In this document: positions 1 through 9,310 of the stretch, piece by piece
Layout: each line of letters begins with the position of its first letter
Numbering within the stretch: position 1 is the stretch's first letter
DNA from: Colwellia sp. MB3u-45
GTDB lineage: Bacteria; Pseudomonadota; Gammaproteobacteria; Enterobacterales; Alteromonadaceae
Assembly (NCBI RefSeq): GCF_014077005.1
Contig: NZ_JACGVC010000049.1
Coordinates: 1 to 64,000, forward strand
DNA length: 64,000 nucleotides
Direction: 5' to 3'
The notes under the pieces: model-generated
What the model was told of the DNA's origin: nothing
The model's database searches: none
What the model saw: the letters and a program-made list of their open reading frames with translations, nothing else
Made by a program: the position numbers and the translations under genes

Positions 1-2
1 TG

Positions 3-113
3 GTTAAAATACACCAAGGCTACGGTGCTCTCAATCACAATAGCCAGCTATTGCTCAATCAAGCGTCTTGCCCAGATGCATTTTCTCTGCGCACAACAAG
101 ATCACAAATTTAA
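3..113 (+). CDS. Possible 3' end of a gene cut by the window edge
   Basis: Reading from base 3 there is an open frame of 37 codons ending in TAA at 111. Its composition is protein-like, with a Gly-Tyr-Gly and a Cys-Pro-Asp near the middle. A second frame starting at base 1 is also open, to 144, so the choice is uncertain. No function can be assigned from so short a piece. The region from 114 to 240 shows no gene. Confidence 0.25.
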   Translation, partial: VKIHQGYGALNHNSQLLLNQASCPDAFSLRTTRSQI

Positions 114-240
114 TGAAAGTGGTATTACTCATAACTGGCCATAAAGTAGGTTGATTTGCAATCTAAAGGGCAGTATTGAGTTATTATCAGCGATGAAATA
201 GCCTTTAGCGTTGATGTTTCTATTGGGCTGAACTCATTGA

Positions 241-1125
241 TTATTTTGTTTTTTTAGCTTGAGTAATAAAATCGTTTAAGTAGTCTATTTGCTGTTCGTC
301 CTTTCGGATACCTACAAATATTTGTTTACTAATACCTTGCTTCCCAAAACGTAGACTTTTGATTGGCATTGATTTTGAATATTCATCGACTAACCAGCCC
401 GGCAAGGCACAAACACCTCGACCAGCGGCTACCATCTGTAACATGATCTCAGTTGTTTCAATAATTTTATGTTTTTTAACTGAACACTTTGCTGGATTAA
501 GAAATTGACTAAATATATCGAGCCTCATTGGCTCAACTGGATAACTAAATAACACTTCTTCGCTTAATTGCTCGGGTAATACAAAATATTGCTTTGCTAG
601 TTTGTGAGATGTGGAAACAACAAGCCTATGCTCGTAGTCAAAAACGGGGATGTAGGTTATTTTGGGTTTAAAGAGCGGGTCAGGTGTAATAAGCACATCT
701 ATTTCATAACTCAGTAATGCACCTAAAGCGCCAAACTGGAACTCCTGCTTCACATCTATGTCGATGTCTGGCCACTGCACAAGATAAGGCTCTATGACTC
801 TGAGTAACCACTGATAACAAGGATGACATTCCATGCCTATTCTAAGCGATCCCATTTCACCTTTTGCAATCTGATTTAATAATAATTCTGTATGTAAAAA
901 CTGAGGCAATACTCTATTTGCAAGCGATTGAATACGCTCACCAGCAGCAGTAAGACGAAGGTTTCGGCCATCTTTTTGCCATATTGGAGTCGACACTTGG
1001 CCTTCTAATTTTTTAATACTGTGACTTAATGCAGATTGAGATAAATGTAATGAATCAGCCGCTTTTGTTAGCGTTCCATGTTCTTTTATTGCCGTTAGTA
1101 TTTCTAAATGAATCCTTTCTATCAT
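241..1125 (-). CDS. metR: MetR-type LysR-family transcriptional regulator
   Basis: LysR regulator of 294 residues. An N-terminal winged helix-turn-helix (residues 1-60, with the SALSH recognition helix) is followed by a periplasmic-binding-protein-like effector domain. The effector domain keeps the MetR pattern: a GMECHPCYQWL segment near residue 98, FDYEHRLVV, and MVAAGRGVCALPGWLV. In enterobacteria MetR activates methionine genes with homocysteine as co-inducer. A palindrome matching the MetR box lies just upstream, which suggests autoregulation. The mesX-mesD methionine synthase pair two genes away is the obvious target. The family assignment is firm; the exact target set is inference. Confidence 0.85.
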   Translation of the reverse strand: MIERIHLEILTAIKEHGTLTKAADSLHLSQSALSHSIKKLEGQVSTPIWQKDGRNLRLTAAGERIQSLANRVLPQFLHTELLLNQIAKGEMGSLRIGMECHPCYQWLLRVIEPYLVQWPDIDIDVKQEFQFGALGALLSYEIDVLITPDPLFKPKITYIPVFDYEHRLVVSTSHKLAKQYFVLPEQLSEEVLFSYPVEPMRLDIFSQFLNPAKCSVKKHKIIETTEIMLQMVAAGRGVCALPGWLVDEYSKSMPIKSLRFGKQGISKQIFVGIRKDEQQIDYLNDFITQAKKTK

Positions 1126-1491
1126 AAGTTAACTCCTGTCTTTTGTTTTAATGATGAATTATTTTCATTGAATGATGAAGTTATATCATTTTTACTCATC
1201 GAACAAGTATTGGTACAATTACTTTAGATAGCTAAATCGGTAAATGATCATTGAAATTAAGTCATTAAAGTAGTCAAAGAATTAATAACTAGAGTTGAAG
1301 GCAGTACTTAATATTAGCTTGGTCATATAGCAGCGAAACAATACGTAAAGTTTGTATTTTTTTACCCGAACCCAGCTTAAGGAACATAGTATTGCTACTG
1401 TTTGACATAAATAGCTAACATCGGGGTGGTAACTTAGCCAAGGATCGTGGGCTAAGTTTTTGCCGATCATTAAAAATAGAAGTAGTAGTTA
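1126..1491. other. Divergent intergenic region metR / tauE
   Basis: This stretch separates two divergent genes and contains the predicted MetR box at 1155-1167. The short open frames in it look spurious: no ribosome-binding site and poor composition. No other feature seen. Confidence 0.5.
1155..1167. promoter_or_regulatory. Predicted MetR-binding site
   Basis: TGAATTATTTTCA is a perfect match to the MetR consensus TGAA-N5-TTCA. It lies 30-42 bases upstream of the regulator's start codon, where an autoregulatory operator would sit. The site is seen directly; binding is inferred from the enterobacterial MetR consensus. Confidence 0.55.
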
Positions 1492-2322
1492 ATGAATATC
1501 ATTGAATTTATAACAAATAATATCCCTACCATTTTAACTTTGGTTACCACCGGAGTATTCGCAGGAATTTTAGCCGGCTTATTAGGCGTAGGCGGCGGTA
1601 TCGTCATCGTGCCTGTGCTATTTTTCTTGTTCCAGAGCTTTGGCGTATCGCCAGAATCTGCCATGCTGATTGCTACAGCAACGTCATTGGCTACCATAGT
1701 GCCAACCTCTATTAGCTCAATTCGTTCTCACCACCAAAAAGGTAATGTAGATTTTGATCTGCTAAAACGTTGGGCTGTATTTATTCTTATGGGTGTATTA
1801 GCGGGAAGTTGGTCAGTAACTCGCGTTGAAGGCAATGTGCTTACTCTGTTGTTTGGCGTAATAGCGACCCTATCTGCGCTAAACATGCTGCTCAGAACTG
1901 GAAAGTCCGCTTTATTTCAGCAACTGCCTGCGAAAGCAGGGCAAACGGTTATGGGTACATCTATTGGCTTTTTCAGTGCTATGGTCGGTATTGGTGGAGG
2001 CACTATTTCGGTTCCGTTACTCACGCTCTATAACTATCCAGCCCATAAGGCTGTTGGCACCGCAGCTGCGATAGGATTAATCATTTCGTTGCCAGGTGCG
2101 TTAACAATGTTAGTCATGGGGAACACTCCAACCGATGCACCAGCGGGAACATTTGGCTTAGTTAACCTGATTGGATTCATTTGTATTGTGCCACTAACGG
2201 TATTATTTGCGCCTGTAGGGGCATTGTTGGCAGCCAAATTAGATGCTGCAAAACTAAAAAAGATTTTTGCCTTGGTATTACTGTTGACTGGCTTACGTAT
2301 GTTGGCACAAATTTTCTTATAG
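1492..2322 (+). CDS. TauE/SafE-family sulfite or organosulfonate exporter
   Basis: Integral membrane protein of 276 residues with about eight hydrophobic segments. It shows the duplicated TauE signature: GVGGG at residues 32-36 and GIGGG at 166-170, each followed by a Val-Pro-Leu/Val motif. The family exports sulfite, sulfoacetate or related anions across the inner membrane. Its position between a MetR-type regulator and the methionine synthase genes fits sulfur metabolism, but the substrate cannot be read from the sequence. A strong bidirectional hairpin follows at 2381. Confidence 0.85.
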   Translation: MNIIEFITNNIPTILTLVTTGVFAGILAGLLGVGGGIVIVPVLFFLFQSFGVSPESAMLIATATSLATIVPTSISSIRSHHQKGNVDFDLLKRWAVFILMGVLAGSWSVTRVEGNVLTLLFGVIATLSALNMLLRTGKSALFQQLPAKAGQTVMGTSIGFFSAMVGIGGGTISVPLLTLYNYPAHKAVGTAAAIGLIISLPGALTMLVMGNTPTDAPAGTFGLVNLIGFICIVPLTVLFAPVGALLAAKLDAAKLKKIFALVLLLTGLRMLAQIFL

Positions 2323-2380
2323 GTTGTGTTGTGCAATTAGGATATGACTACAAAAAAAAGAAAGTTACTCTTATCAAAGC

Positions 2381-2417
2381 AATAATACAGCGCTGTGATT
2401 CATGGCGCTGTATTATT
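2381..2417. terminator. Bidirectional hairpin terminator between tauE and mesD
   Basis: A perfect 13-bp stem (AATAATACAGCGC and its complement) with an 11-base loop lies between two convergent genes. It is flanked by AT-rich sequence on both sides and could serve both transcripts. The T tract is imperfect. Confidence 0.65.
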
Positions 2418-2521
2418 CGATTTATTATTCGACTTATTATCGGAAAATTTGTTCGATAATGGCTGTTGAATATCATCAAATCAAAAAATCCCCCCACAGC
2501 ATATTATTGTATTGGTTAGTA

Positions 2522-3580
2522 TTAGGCCAAAAGTTCTTTTCGAACGATTTCTGCACCGGCACTTAAGGCATTTAGTTTATCTCTTGCCACTTGATGAGGT
2601 AAGGGGGCCATGCCGCAGTTAGTACAAGGGTAAAGCTTGTCGGCATCGACATACTTCAGCGCTTTTCGCAGGGTATTGGCCACTTCCTCTGGTGTTTCAA
2701 TAATATGGTTTGCCACATCAATGGCGCCAACCATCACCTTTTTACCGCGAATGAGTTCAAGTAGTTCAATAGGCACATGAGAGTTATGACATTCTAGTGA
2801 GATAATATCGATAGAAGATTTTTGCAGCTTGGGAAATGCTTCTTCATATTGTCGCCACTCAGAACCTAAGGTTTTTTTCCAGTCAGTATTGGCTTTTATG
2901 CCGTAACCATAGCAAATATGGACAGCCGTTTCGCATTTAAGCCCTTTAATGGCTCTTTCTAAACAGGCAATTCCCCAATCATTTACCTCATCGAAAAACA
3001 CATTAAATGCAGGTTCATCAAATTGGATAATATCAACACCCGCTGCTTCTAATTCTTTGGCTTCTTGATTGAGAATTTTGGCGAATTCCCAAGCTAATTT
3101 TTCGCGACTTTTATAATGATCATCATAAAGCGTATCTATCATTGTCATTGGGCCTGGCAGGGCCCATTTAATAGGTTGTTTGGTTTGCTGACGTAGAAAT
3201 TTGGCATCTTCAACAAACACTGACTTTTGACGACTAACAGGGCCGACAACCGTTGGTACACTTGCATCATAGCGATCACGAATTTTAACGGTCTCGCGTT
3301 TCTCAAAATCAACGCCGTTGAGGTGCTCAATAAAGGTAGTAACAAAATGTTGTCGTGTTTGCTCGCCATCGCTAACAATATCAATCCCTGCATGTTGTTG
3401 ATCTTGTAATGACAAACGTAAAGCGTCTTGTTTGCCTTCTATTAATTCATCACCTTGCAATTTCCAAGGCGACCAAAGTGTCTCAGGTTGTGCCAACCAA
3501 GAAGGTTTAGGTAAACTGCCAGCCGTTGAAGTGGGTAATAATTTTTTGCTAATAAGTGCTTTGTTAATAAGTGTTTTCAT
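2522..3580 (-). CDS. mesD: MesD-type folate-independent methionine synthase (MetE C-terminal-like)
   Basis: Protein of 352 residues covering only the catalytic (C-terminal) half of cobalamin-independent methionine synthase. The N-terminal folate-binding half of the roughly 750-residue MetE is missing. The zinc ligands of MetE are recognisable: His221 and Cys223 (VHICYGYG), Glu263 (SLECHN) and Cys322 (CTNCGM). It follows a DUF1852 gene by 90 bases on the same strand. This pairing defines the MesD/MesX class of methionine synthases, which methylate homocysteine without folate and need oxygen. The methyl donor is not established. Expression is probably under the nearby MetR-type regulator. Confidence 0.85.
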   Translation of the reverse strand: MKTLINKALISKKLLPTSTAGSLPKPSWLAQPETLWSPWKLQGDELIEGKQDALRLSLQDQQHAGIDIVSDGEQTRQHFVTTFIEHLNGVDFEKRETVKIRDRYDASVPTVVGPVSRQKSVFVEDAKFLRQQTKQPIKWALPGPMTMIDTLYDDHYKSREKLAWEFAKILNQEAKELEAAGVDIIQFDEPAFNVFFDEVNDWGIACLERAIKGLKCETAVHICYGYGIKANTDWKKTLGSEWRQYEEAFPKLQKSSIDIISLECHNSHVPIELLELIRGKKVMVGAIDVANHIIETPEEVANTLRKALKYVDADKLYPCTNCGMAPLPHQVARDKLNALSAGAEIVRKELLA

Positions 3581-3670
3581 AAAAATGATGCCGTATGTAG
3601 AGTGTTTATTTAATGTCGCTATTGCGTATAACCTTTAAACGTAACTATTTAATGTAACTATAAAATCTAG

Positions 3671-4651
3671 CTATTGAACATAGTTAGCAGACCATTGCTC
3701 AAGTACCGCTTGGTATGGTTTGATGAAGTTCTCCTCAGCAAACTTTCCTTGCTCGCTACCTAACTTGCTACGTTCTTCTCGGTCATAAACGATTTGAGTT
3801 AATGAATGATCCTGATTCTTCAAATTGGGTTGATAGGATTTTCCTGCAGCAGCATTGGCATTATAAATCTCAGGTCGGTAGATTTTTTGAAAGGTGCCCA
3901 TTGTACTGATGGTACTTATCAGCTCAAGGCTAGTGTAATCATTAAGTAAATCACCAAAAAAATAAAAAGCTAAAGGTGCAACACTGTTTGGCGGCATAAA
4001 ATAACGTACCTGTAAGCCCATTTTTTTGAAATATTGCTCAGTCAAAGACGATTCATTTGGCTGATATTCCACACCCAATACAGGATGCTGATTTTCAGTT
4101 CTACGATAGGTTTTGTTATCTGAAACACTAAGGCATATAACGGGTGTTTTACTAAAATTTTGTTTATAAACCTTTGAATTAACAAAATACTGAAAAAGTT
4201 TGCCATGCAGTTCGCCAAAGTTATCTGGAATACTAAATTTGGACTGCCCCTTATTATGAGCTTGTAGCAATACGCTAAAATCATAATCTCGCACATAAGA
4301 TGAAAAATTATTTCCTATAATGCCTTCAATGCGTTTGTTATTTTTACGATCGACAATATTCGTTTTCAATACTTCAATCGCTGGGAAGCTTTTACTACTG
4401 CCTTCAATATCGACATCAACGGAAACTATTTCAAGTTCGACAAAATAACGATCTCCTTTGGGATTATCCCAATGCGCTAAGGCATTAAAACTATTATCGA
4501 TCATCTTTAAAGCGTTGCGTAAGTTCGCTTGGCGATAGTTTCCTCTGGCCAAATTAGCAAAGTTGGTCGTGATACGCGTATTGTCTGATGGTTGATAATC
4601 TTCATCGAGACAAATGCTCTTAATGGTAAATGTAAAGTCTTTGTTTTTCAT
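3671..4651 (-). CDS. mesX: MesX (DUF1852), partner of MesD
   Basis: DUF1852-type protein of 326 residues encoded directly upstream of the MetE-like gene in the same transcript. In the published MesD family the DUF1852 protein MesX is required for methionine synthase activity under oxic conditions. There is no signal peptide or membrane segment, so it should be cytoplasmic. I recognise the pairing more strongly than any individual motif. The 416-base upstream region contains no TGAA-N5-TTCA palindrome, so direct MetR control of this promoter is unproven. Confidence 0.8.
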   Translation of the reverse strand: MKNKDFTFTIKSICLDEDYQPSDNTRITTNFANLARGNYRQANLRNALKMIDNSFNALAHWDNPKGDRYFVELEIVSVDVDIEGSSKSFPAIEVLKTNIVDRKNNKRIEGIIGNNFSSYVRDYDFSVLLQAHNKGQSKFSIPDNFGELHGKLFQYFVNSKVYKQNFSKTPVICLSVSDNKTYRRTENQHPVLGVEYQPNESSLTEQYFKKMGLQVRYFMPPNSVAPLAFYFFGDLLNDYTSLELISTISTMGTFQKIYRPEIYNANAAAGKSYQPNLKNQDHSLTQIVYDREERSKLGSEQGKFAEENFIKPYQAVLEQWSANYVQ

Positions 4652-5067
4652 GATCTGGCATCCAATTTATTGTGATTAAACCTAAATTTATTTATTTCTA
4701 TTTCAGGGTTTTACAAGGTTATTTTCTGATATTTTTTATCAGTAGCCGCACAGATTCTTTTGATTTGCATCTACTGGTCAAACTAAGAATTAACGGTAGT
4801 ATTGCCTAGAGTTAAGAGTACTGTGTGTTTTATACGTGGTTTGTAATATGAATAAAATTGATTTAATTTCATTGATCTATGAGATATTTGCATGTATTAC
4901 TTTGATTTACATTTTTGAGAACATTTTGGCGTAAATTACTGATTAATAGCCCTTGTCCACTTGAATTAAAACCTACAGAAACCCATATTAATAAATACTT
5001 TAATAATGGCTTATCTTTTCTAAACAAATTCTAAACAAGTTTTAAACGACTTCTACGGAGATCTACT
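4652..5067. other. Divergent intergenic region mesX / trxC
   Basis: AT-rich region holding the two divergent promoters. I searched by eye for a MetR-type palindrome and for riboswitch-like conserved blocks and found none. A GGAG ribosome-binding site precedes trxC. Confidence 0.4.
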
Positions 5068-5514
5068 ATGTCTGATTCACCTATTCAAATAGTTTGCGCA
5101 AGTTGCAGTACAAAAAATCGCTTAGCTAAAGACAAGCTCAATAATAAACCTGTTTGTGGCAAGTGTGGAAAATTGGTGCTTTCCACTAAACCCGTTGTGG
5201 GTAGCGATAAAAACTTTAGCCGTTTTGTTACAGACAATGGTTTACCTGTGGTCGTCGACTTCTGGGCTGAATGGTGTGGTCCATGTAAACAGTTTGCCCC
5301 TACCTTTGAACAAGTTGCCGGTGAAATGTTTGCTCAGGCTTGTTTTGTGAAGTTAGATACAGAACATAATCAAAATACCGCAGGCGGTTATAATATTCGT
5401 TCGATTCCTACTTTAATGATATTTCATCATGGTAAAGAAATCGCGCGTATGTCAGGGGCTTTACCGAAAGCACAATTTACCCAATGGCTGGCTCAAAACT
5501 TACCTGCTGTTTGA
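5068..5514 (+). CDS. trxC: Thioredoxin 2
   Basis: Cytoplasmic thioredoxin of 148 residues with the N-terminal zinc-binding extension typical of TrxC: Cys10/Cys13 and Cys30/Cys33. It is followed by a thioredoxin fold with the active-site WCGPC at residues 69-73 and the cis-proline segment SIPTL. TrxC reduces protein disulfides and is usually induced by oxidative stress; its zinc-ribbon tunes the redox potential. The start at 5068 is supported by an ACGGAG ribosome-binding site. Confidence 0.93.
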   Translation: MSDSPIQIVCASCSTKNRLAKDKLNNKPVCGKCGKLVLSTKPVVGSDKNFSRFVTDNGLPVVVDFWAEWCGPCKQFAPTFEQVAGEMFAQACFVKLDTEHNQNTAGGYNIRSIPTLMIFHHGKEIARMSGALPKAQFTQWLAQNLPAV

Positions 5515-5726
5515 ATATCTGACATTTAGCGTTAAGAAGTTAAATAAGCTTATTAAAGGCAACTGCTAAGGTAAAATGTTAAGTGAAGTGATGACAGATT
5601 CACTTGCTATATTGCCTTTTTCTACTGAAATATTGTCGGTGGACAGCCAGTAGTCGTTGGGTCGAACTCGCTTGATAAAAAACGTTTGTTTTGTGCTAGT
5701 TGTGATCATGCATTGGGCAGGGGGTA

Positions 5727-5767
5727 TTGTTATTCACAAGTGAGAAAATCCCACTTATGAATAACAA
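5727..5767. terminator. Long hairpin between trxC and ptrB
   Basis: A 16-bp stem with one mismatch (TTGTTATTCACAAGTG against its complement) and a nine-base loop. It lies between convergent trxC and ptrB in a 342-base gap with no gene. There is no T tract, so it may be a transcript-end stabilising hairpin rather than a classical terminator. Confidence 0.45.
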
Positions 5768-5856
5768 GGTCAACGACTTACTTTATTAACTCTACCTTGC
5801 TAACTCTACTCTGATATTTTTAATCAGGTAACTTCACTTAGTTAACGTTATTCTCC

Positions 5857-7986
5857 TTAAATCTCATTACTAGCTTCTGGTAGTAATGAGATAAAAAAGC
5901 TCATCTCTAAGGCGCTTTCTTTTAAACGCTTAAAACGTCCTGATGCACCGCCATGGCCCGCGTCCATATCTGTTTTAAAGAGCAATAAGTTATCATCTGT
6001 TTTAAACTCTCGCAGTTTTGCTACCCACTTCATGGGTTCAAAGTACTGTACTTGTGAGTCATGTAAGCCGGTGGTTACCAGTATATTGGGGTAGTGTTGC
6101 GCGCTGATATTATCAATAGGCGAATAAGCTAAAATATCCTGGTAGGCTTGTGCTTCGTTTGGATTACCCCATTCGTCATATTCATTGGTGGTTAGCGGTA
6201 TGGTTTCATCGAGCATAGTCGTTAACACGTCTAAAAAGGGTACGTGGGCGCCAATGCCTAAATACAACTCAGGTGCTTGGTTTGCTATAGCGCCCATTAA
6301 TAAGCCGCCGGCGCTGCCGCCTGAGGCAAATATTTTATCTTTAGCGCCATAACCTTGTGCCACCAATGCTTGGGTAACGTCAATAAAGTCATTAAAGGTA
6401 TTTTGTTTATGTGCCATTTTACCGGTTTCGTACCATGCTCTTCCTAACATCTCTGAGCCACGAACATGGGCGATAACGTAAACAAAACCTCGGTCGAGTA
6501 AGCTTAAGGTTTGACTAGAAAAATTAGGATCTATCGTAATGCCATATGCACCATAACCGTATTGCAGCAGCGGGTTAGTGCCGTCTTTTTTAAAGCTACT
6601 GCTACGATATACAAGTGATACAGGTACTTGTGTGCCATCACGTGCACTAATAAATAAGCGCTCTGATTGGTAATCTTCTTTGTTAAAGTCGCCTAATACT
6701 TTTTGCTGTTTAATCAGCTTTCGCTCACCAGTGGCTAAGTCAAAATCATATAAAGAGCCGGGGGTTGTTAAACTTGAATAATAGAGTCTTGCCGTGGTAC
6801 TTTCTGGCTCAGGGTTATCACCTAAGCAAGCAAAATAGCAGGGGTCGTCAAACGACAGGGGATATTGATGACCTGCATTTTCACCCTGTGTGGTGTGAAC
6901 TATAAAACGAATTTGGCCATTTTCTCGTTCGGTAACCACAATAAAGTGATGAAATAATTCAATGCCTTCTAACAGCACATTTTCTCTATGTGGAATAACT
7001 TCTTGCCAGTTATTGATATCATTAACTTGATCAACCGCCACCTTCATTAATCTAAAGTTTTTCGCCTGGTAGTTAGTGACAATGTAAAAGTGTTCGGCCA
7101 TTTTATCAGCGTGGTATTCGTGTTGTTCTTGATATGGAAACAGCTCAACAAACTTGCCATCAGGCTCGTCAGCACTTAGCGCTAAACAATGCGTTGATTC
7201 AGTGGCGTGTAAACAAATATAAATTTGACTGTCATCTCTGCTCTTATCTAAACTCATGTAAAAGCTGTGATCTTTTTCTTCATAAACCAGCACATCATCA
7301 GATTGTGCCGTGCCTAATTTGTGACGATAAACTTGCGTACCTAACAAGGTTTCTAGATCTTTTTTGACATAGAATATGGTTTGATTGTCGTTAGCCCAAA
7401 CCACTTCGCCTTCAGTTTCGACGATAATATCGGTTAAATAAATATCGGCTGAGTCGACAGCTTGGTTTAAGTTTTTAAAGATAATGGTGTAAATACGGCG
7501 GCTGTCTGTGTCTTCAGAGATTGACATTAATTGATCATTAGGACTTATCGAAACATCACCTAAATCATAAAACTCATGGTCTTTGGCGCGTTCATTAACA
7601 TCTAATAACAGGGTTTTGTTTTCACCAGCAAAGCTAGTTGCTCGATAAAAATTTGAAAACTCTTGCTCGCCACTAATTTCGCTGTGATACCAATACTTAC
7701 CGTCTTTTGCTGGCACGGTATTATCGTCTTTTACCACTCGGGCTTTAAGCTCTTGAAAAAGTAATTCCTGTAAAGGTTTTTGCTCGGTTAACATAGTATC
7801 AGCATAAGCATTTTCATCATTGAGGTGCGCCAATACCTCTTCGTCAATGCGCTGGTCATCACGCATCCAATAATAATTATCCACCCGTTGATGATGGTGA
7901 ATGTTCATTTCATGTGGAATTTTTTTGGCTATTGGCGCGGAAACTGTTTTGTTTGAACTAGCTGATATAAATGAAGATGTTGGCAC
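5857..7986 (-). CDS. ptrB: Oligopeptidase B (S9A serine peptidase)
   Basis: Prolyl-oligopeptidase-family enzyme of 709 residues. An N-terminal seven-bladed propeller (roughly residues 80-420) gates a C-terminal alpha/beta-hydrolase domain. The catalytic triad is visible: Ser558 in GGSAGG, Asp643 in GLHDSQV, and His678 in DAGHGG. Oligopeptidase B cleaves short peptides after Arg or Lys. There is no signal peptide, so it is cytosolic. It is monocistronic, with a 665-base gap upstream. Confidence 0.93.
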   Translation of the reverse strand: MPTSSFISASSNKTVSAPIAKKIPHEMNIHHHQRVDNYYWMRDDQRIDEEVLAHLNDENAYADTMLTEQKPLQELLFQELKARVVKDDNTVPAKDGKYWYHSEISGEQEFSNFYRATSFAGENKTLLLDVNERAKDHEFYDLGDVSISPNDQLMSISEDTDSRRIYTIIFKNLNQAVDSADIYLTDIIVETEGEVVWANDNQTIFYVKKDLETLLGTQVYRHKLGTAQSDDVLVYEEKDHSFYMSLDKSRDDSQIYICLHATESTHCLALSADEPDGKFVELFPYQEQHEYHADKMAEHFYIVTNYQAKNFRLMKVAVDQVNDINNWQEVIPHRENVLLEGIELFHHFIVVTERENGQIRFIVHTTQGENAGHQYPLSFDDPCYFACLGDNPEPESTTARLYYSSLTTPGSLYDFDLATGERKLIKQQKVLGDFNKEDYQSERLFISARDGTQVPVSLVYRSSSFKKDGTNPLLQYGYGAYGITIDPNFSSQTLSLLDRGFVYVIAHVRGSEMLGRAWYETGKMAHKQNTFNDFIDVTQALVAQGYGAKDKIFASGGSAGGLLMGAIANQAPELYLGIGAHVPFLDVLTTMLDETIPLTTNEYDEWGNPNEAQAYQDILAYSPIDNISAQHYPNILVTTGLHDSQVQYFEPMKWVAKLREFKTDDNLLLFKTDMDAGHGGASGRFKRLKESALEMSFFISLLPEASNEI

Positions 7987-8651
7987 TAAGTGCTCCTATT
8001 TAAAATATATTGTATAGAGTTTCGCTTGAAAATTTGATTGATTATAAGATCTTTACTAATGGTATTTAGCCATTTTTCTGAATGAAAAAGTAGCACACTT
8101 AATTAATCACATGTATTTAATTCAATAAAAAACTTAATGAACAAGTCTATCGAGCTTTTATACATAAGATTAGTTAACTGTTTGAATAAGGTTTAATGTC
8201 GCTTTAAATTTTTAAGTCGCCTTAAAATCAGCATCTAGCGGTCAATTATAGCAAAGCTGTTAATCGTAAGGTTAGCGGTTTTATATAAAATTCAATTAAA
8301 AGAGTGGTTAGTGTCTTTTTTCCAAAAGCGTTCAAATATTTATTCTACCGCCAAATTGAATAGAAAACGTTTAGCACACACCAAGACGTAAAATAAAGAC
8401 TGAGTCTTAAGAAAATTTTGCCATTGATTGCGCTAGTTAATATCATGCAGAGTAATGCGTTGGAAGAATCATGATCATTACTGCTTGATTTTACGCCTAA
8501 CTGTATGTTTTTTAGTCGCAATTGCCTGTTCACCTTCGCTGTTGATAATTGTTACACAAATTAAGCCAATAATTGCGCTAAAAAGTAGCATTTTGTCTCA
8601 CTTTAGATTAAGTTTGCCGCCTTTATTTACTACAGTTAACCAGAGCGCCTT
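7987..8651. other. Gene-free region upstream of the zapB-like gene
   Basis: AT-rich 665 bases. The short open frames here have no ribosome-binding sites and do not resemble proteins. In other gammaproteobacteria ygfB lies near zapA, but I see neither it nor 6S RNA here. Promoters for ptrB (minus) and zapA (plus) must lie in it. Confidence 0.35.
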
Positions 8652-8882
8652 ATGATAGAAAATACTCTTCCTCAACTCGAACAACTGATTGAACAGATCA
8701 TTGCAAAAAATAACCTATTAAAAAGCCAAGTGGCAGAATTAGAGTTACAAAAATCAGTGCTAGTCGATGAAAACGAAATGTTACAACTAGAAGCACTTGA
8801 AGGTGAAGAAAAACAAAAGCAAACAAATAGCGTATTAACCAGCCTTTTAGGTAAGTTACAAAGTGTAGAAGAGCTTAGTTAA
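8652..8882 (+). CDS. TIGR02449-type small coiled-coil protein (ZapB-like)
   Basis: 76 residues, nearly all one coiled coil with regular Leu/Ile spacing and many Glu, Lys and Gln residues. Small proteins of this kind are encoded just upstream of zapA in many gammaproteobacteria and are annotated TIGR02449. The stop codon overlaps the zapA start (TAATG), so the two are translationally coupled. A role in Z-ring bundling is inferred from context and from its resemblance to ZapB. Confidence 0.75.
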   Translation: MIENTLPQLEQLIEQIIAKNNLLKSQVAELELQKSVLVDENEMLQLEALEGEEKQKQTNSVLTSLLGKLQSVEELS

Positions 8883-9163
8883 TGTTGGTTGAAGACTCCA
8901 AAAAGATCAGCATTGAAATTATGGGCAAGCAACACCAGTTTTTTTGTCCGGCTGAACAAGTAGAGGATTTAAAGCAAGCAGCGAGTAATCTTGCTGCTAT
9001 GTGTGATGACATTAAGAAACAAAAAGGTACGGCGAGCAGTGAGCGTGCTTTATTGGTGGCATCAGTTAATTTAAGTTATTCACTACTCATGGCAAATAAT
9101 AAAATTAAGCTGTCTCAACACGAGCAAGAGGCTTTGATTTTAAAACTGAAAAGTGCGTTATAG
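8882..9163 (+). CDS. zapA: Cell division protein ZapA
   Basis: 93 residues, the normal ZapA length. An N-terminal globular segment beginning KKISIEIMGKQHQFFCPAE is followed by a long coiled-coil helix. ZapA tetramers cross-link FtsZ protofilaments at midcell. It overlaps the upstream coiled-coil gene by one base and is followed by a strong hairpin at 9176. Confidence 0.88.
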   Translation: MLVEDSKKISIEIMGKQHQFFCPAEQVEDLKQAASNLAAMCDDIKKQKGTASSERALLVASVNLSYSLLMANNKIKLSQHEQEALILKLKSAL

Positions 9164-9175
9164 TACTTTAATTTT

Positions 9176-9218
9176 CCAGTATTACTGCTATCTATTGGTA
9201 AGATAACAGTAATACTGG
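9176..9218 (+). terminator. Hairpin terminator after zapA
   Basis: An 18-bp stem with one mismatch (CCAGTATTACTGCTATCT and its complement), seven-base loop, followed by a weak T-rich tail. It separates the zapA pair from minCDE. Confidence 0.65.
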
Positions 9219-9310
9219 CTATTTTATGTCAAGTTGCATTATGTTTAGTTGCATTTATCAGATAAATTGCATCCAAATACATTGAGTTTTTAGTTAGGAG
9301 CACCTTCATT

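Noticed and set aside
9164-9310. 6S RNA after zapA, as in E. coli
   Set aside because: The gap is only 147 bases and is occupied by one terminator-like hairpin; no 6S-type long bulged stem fits.
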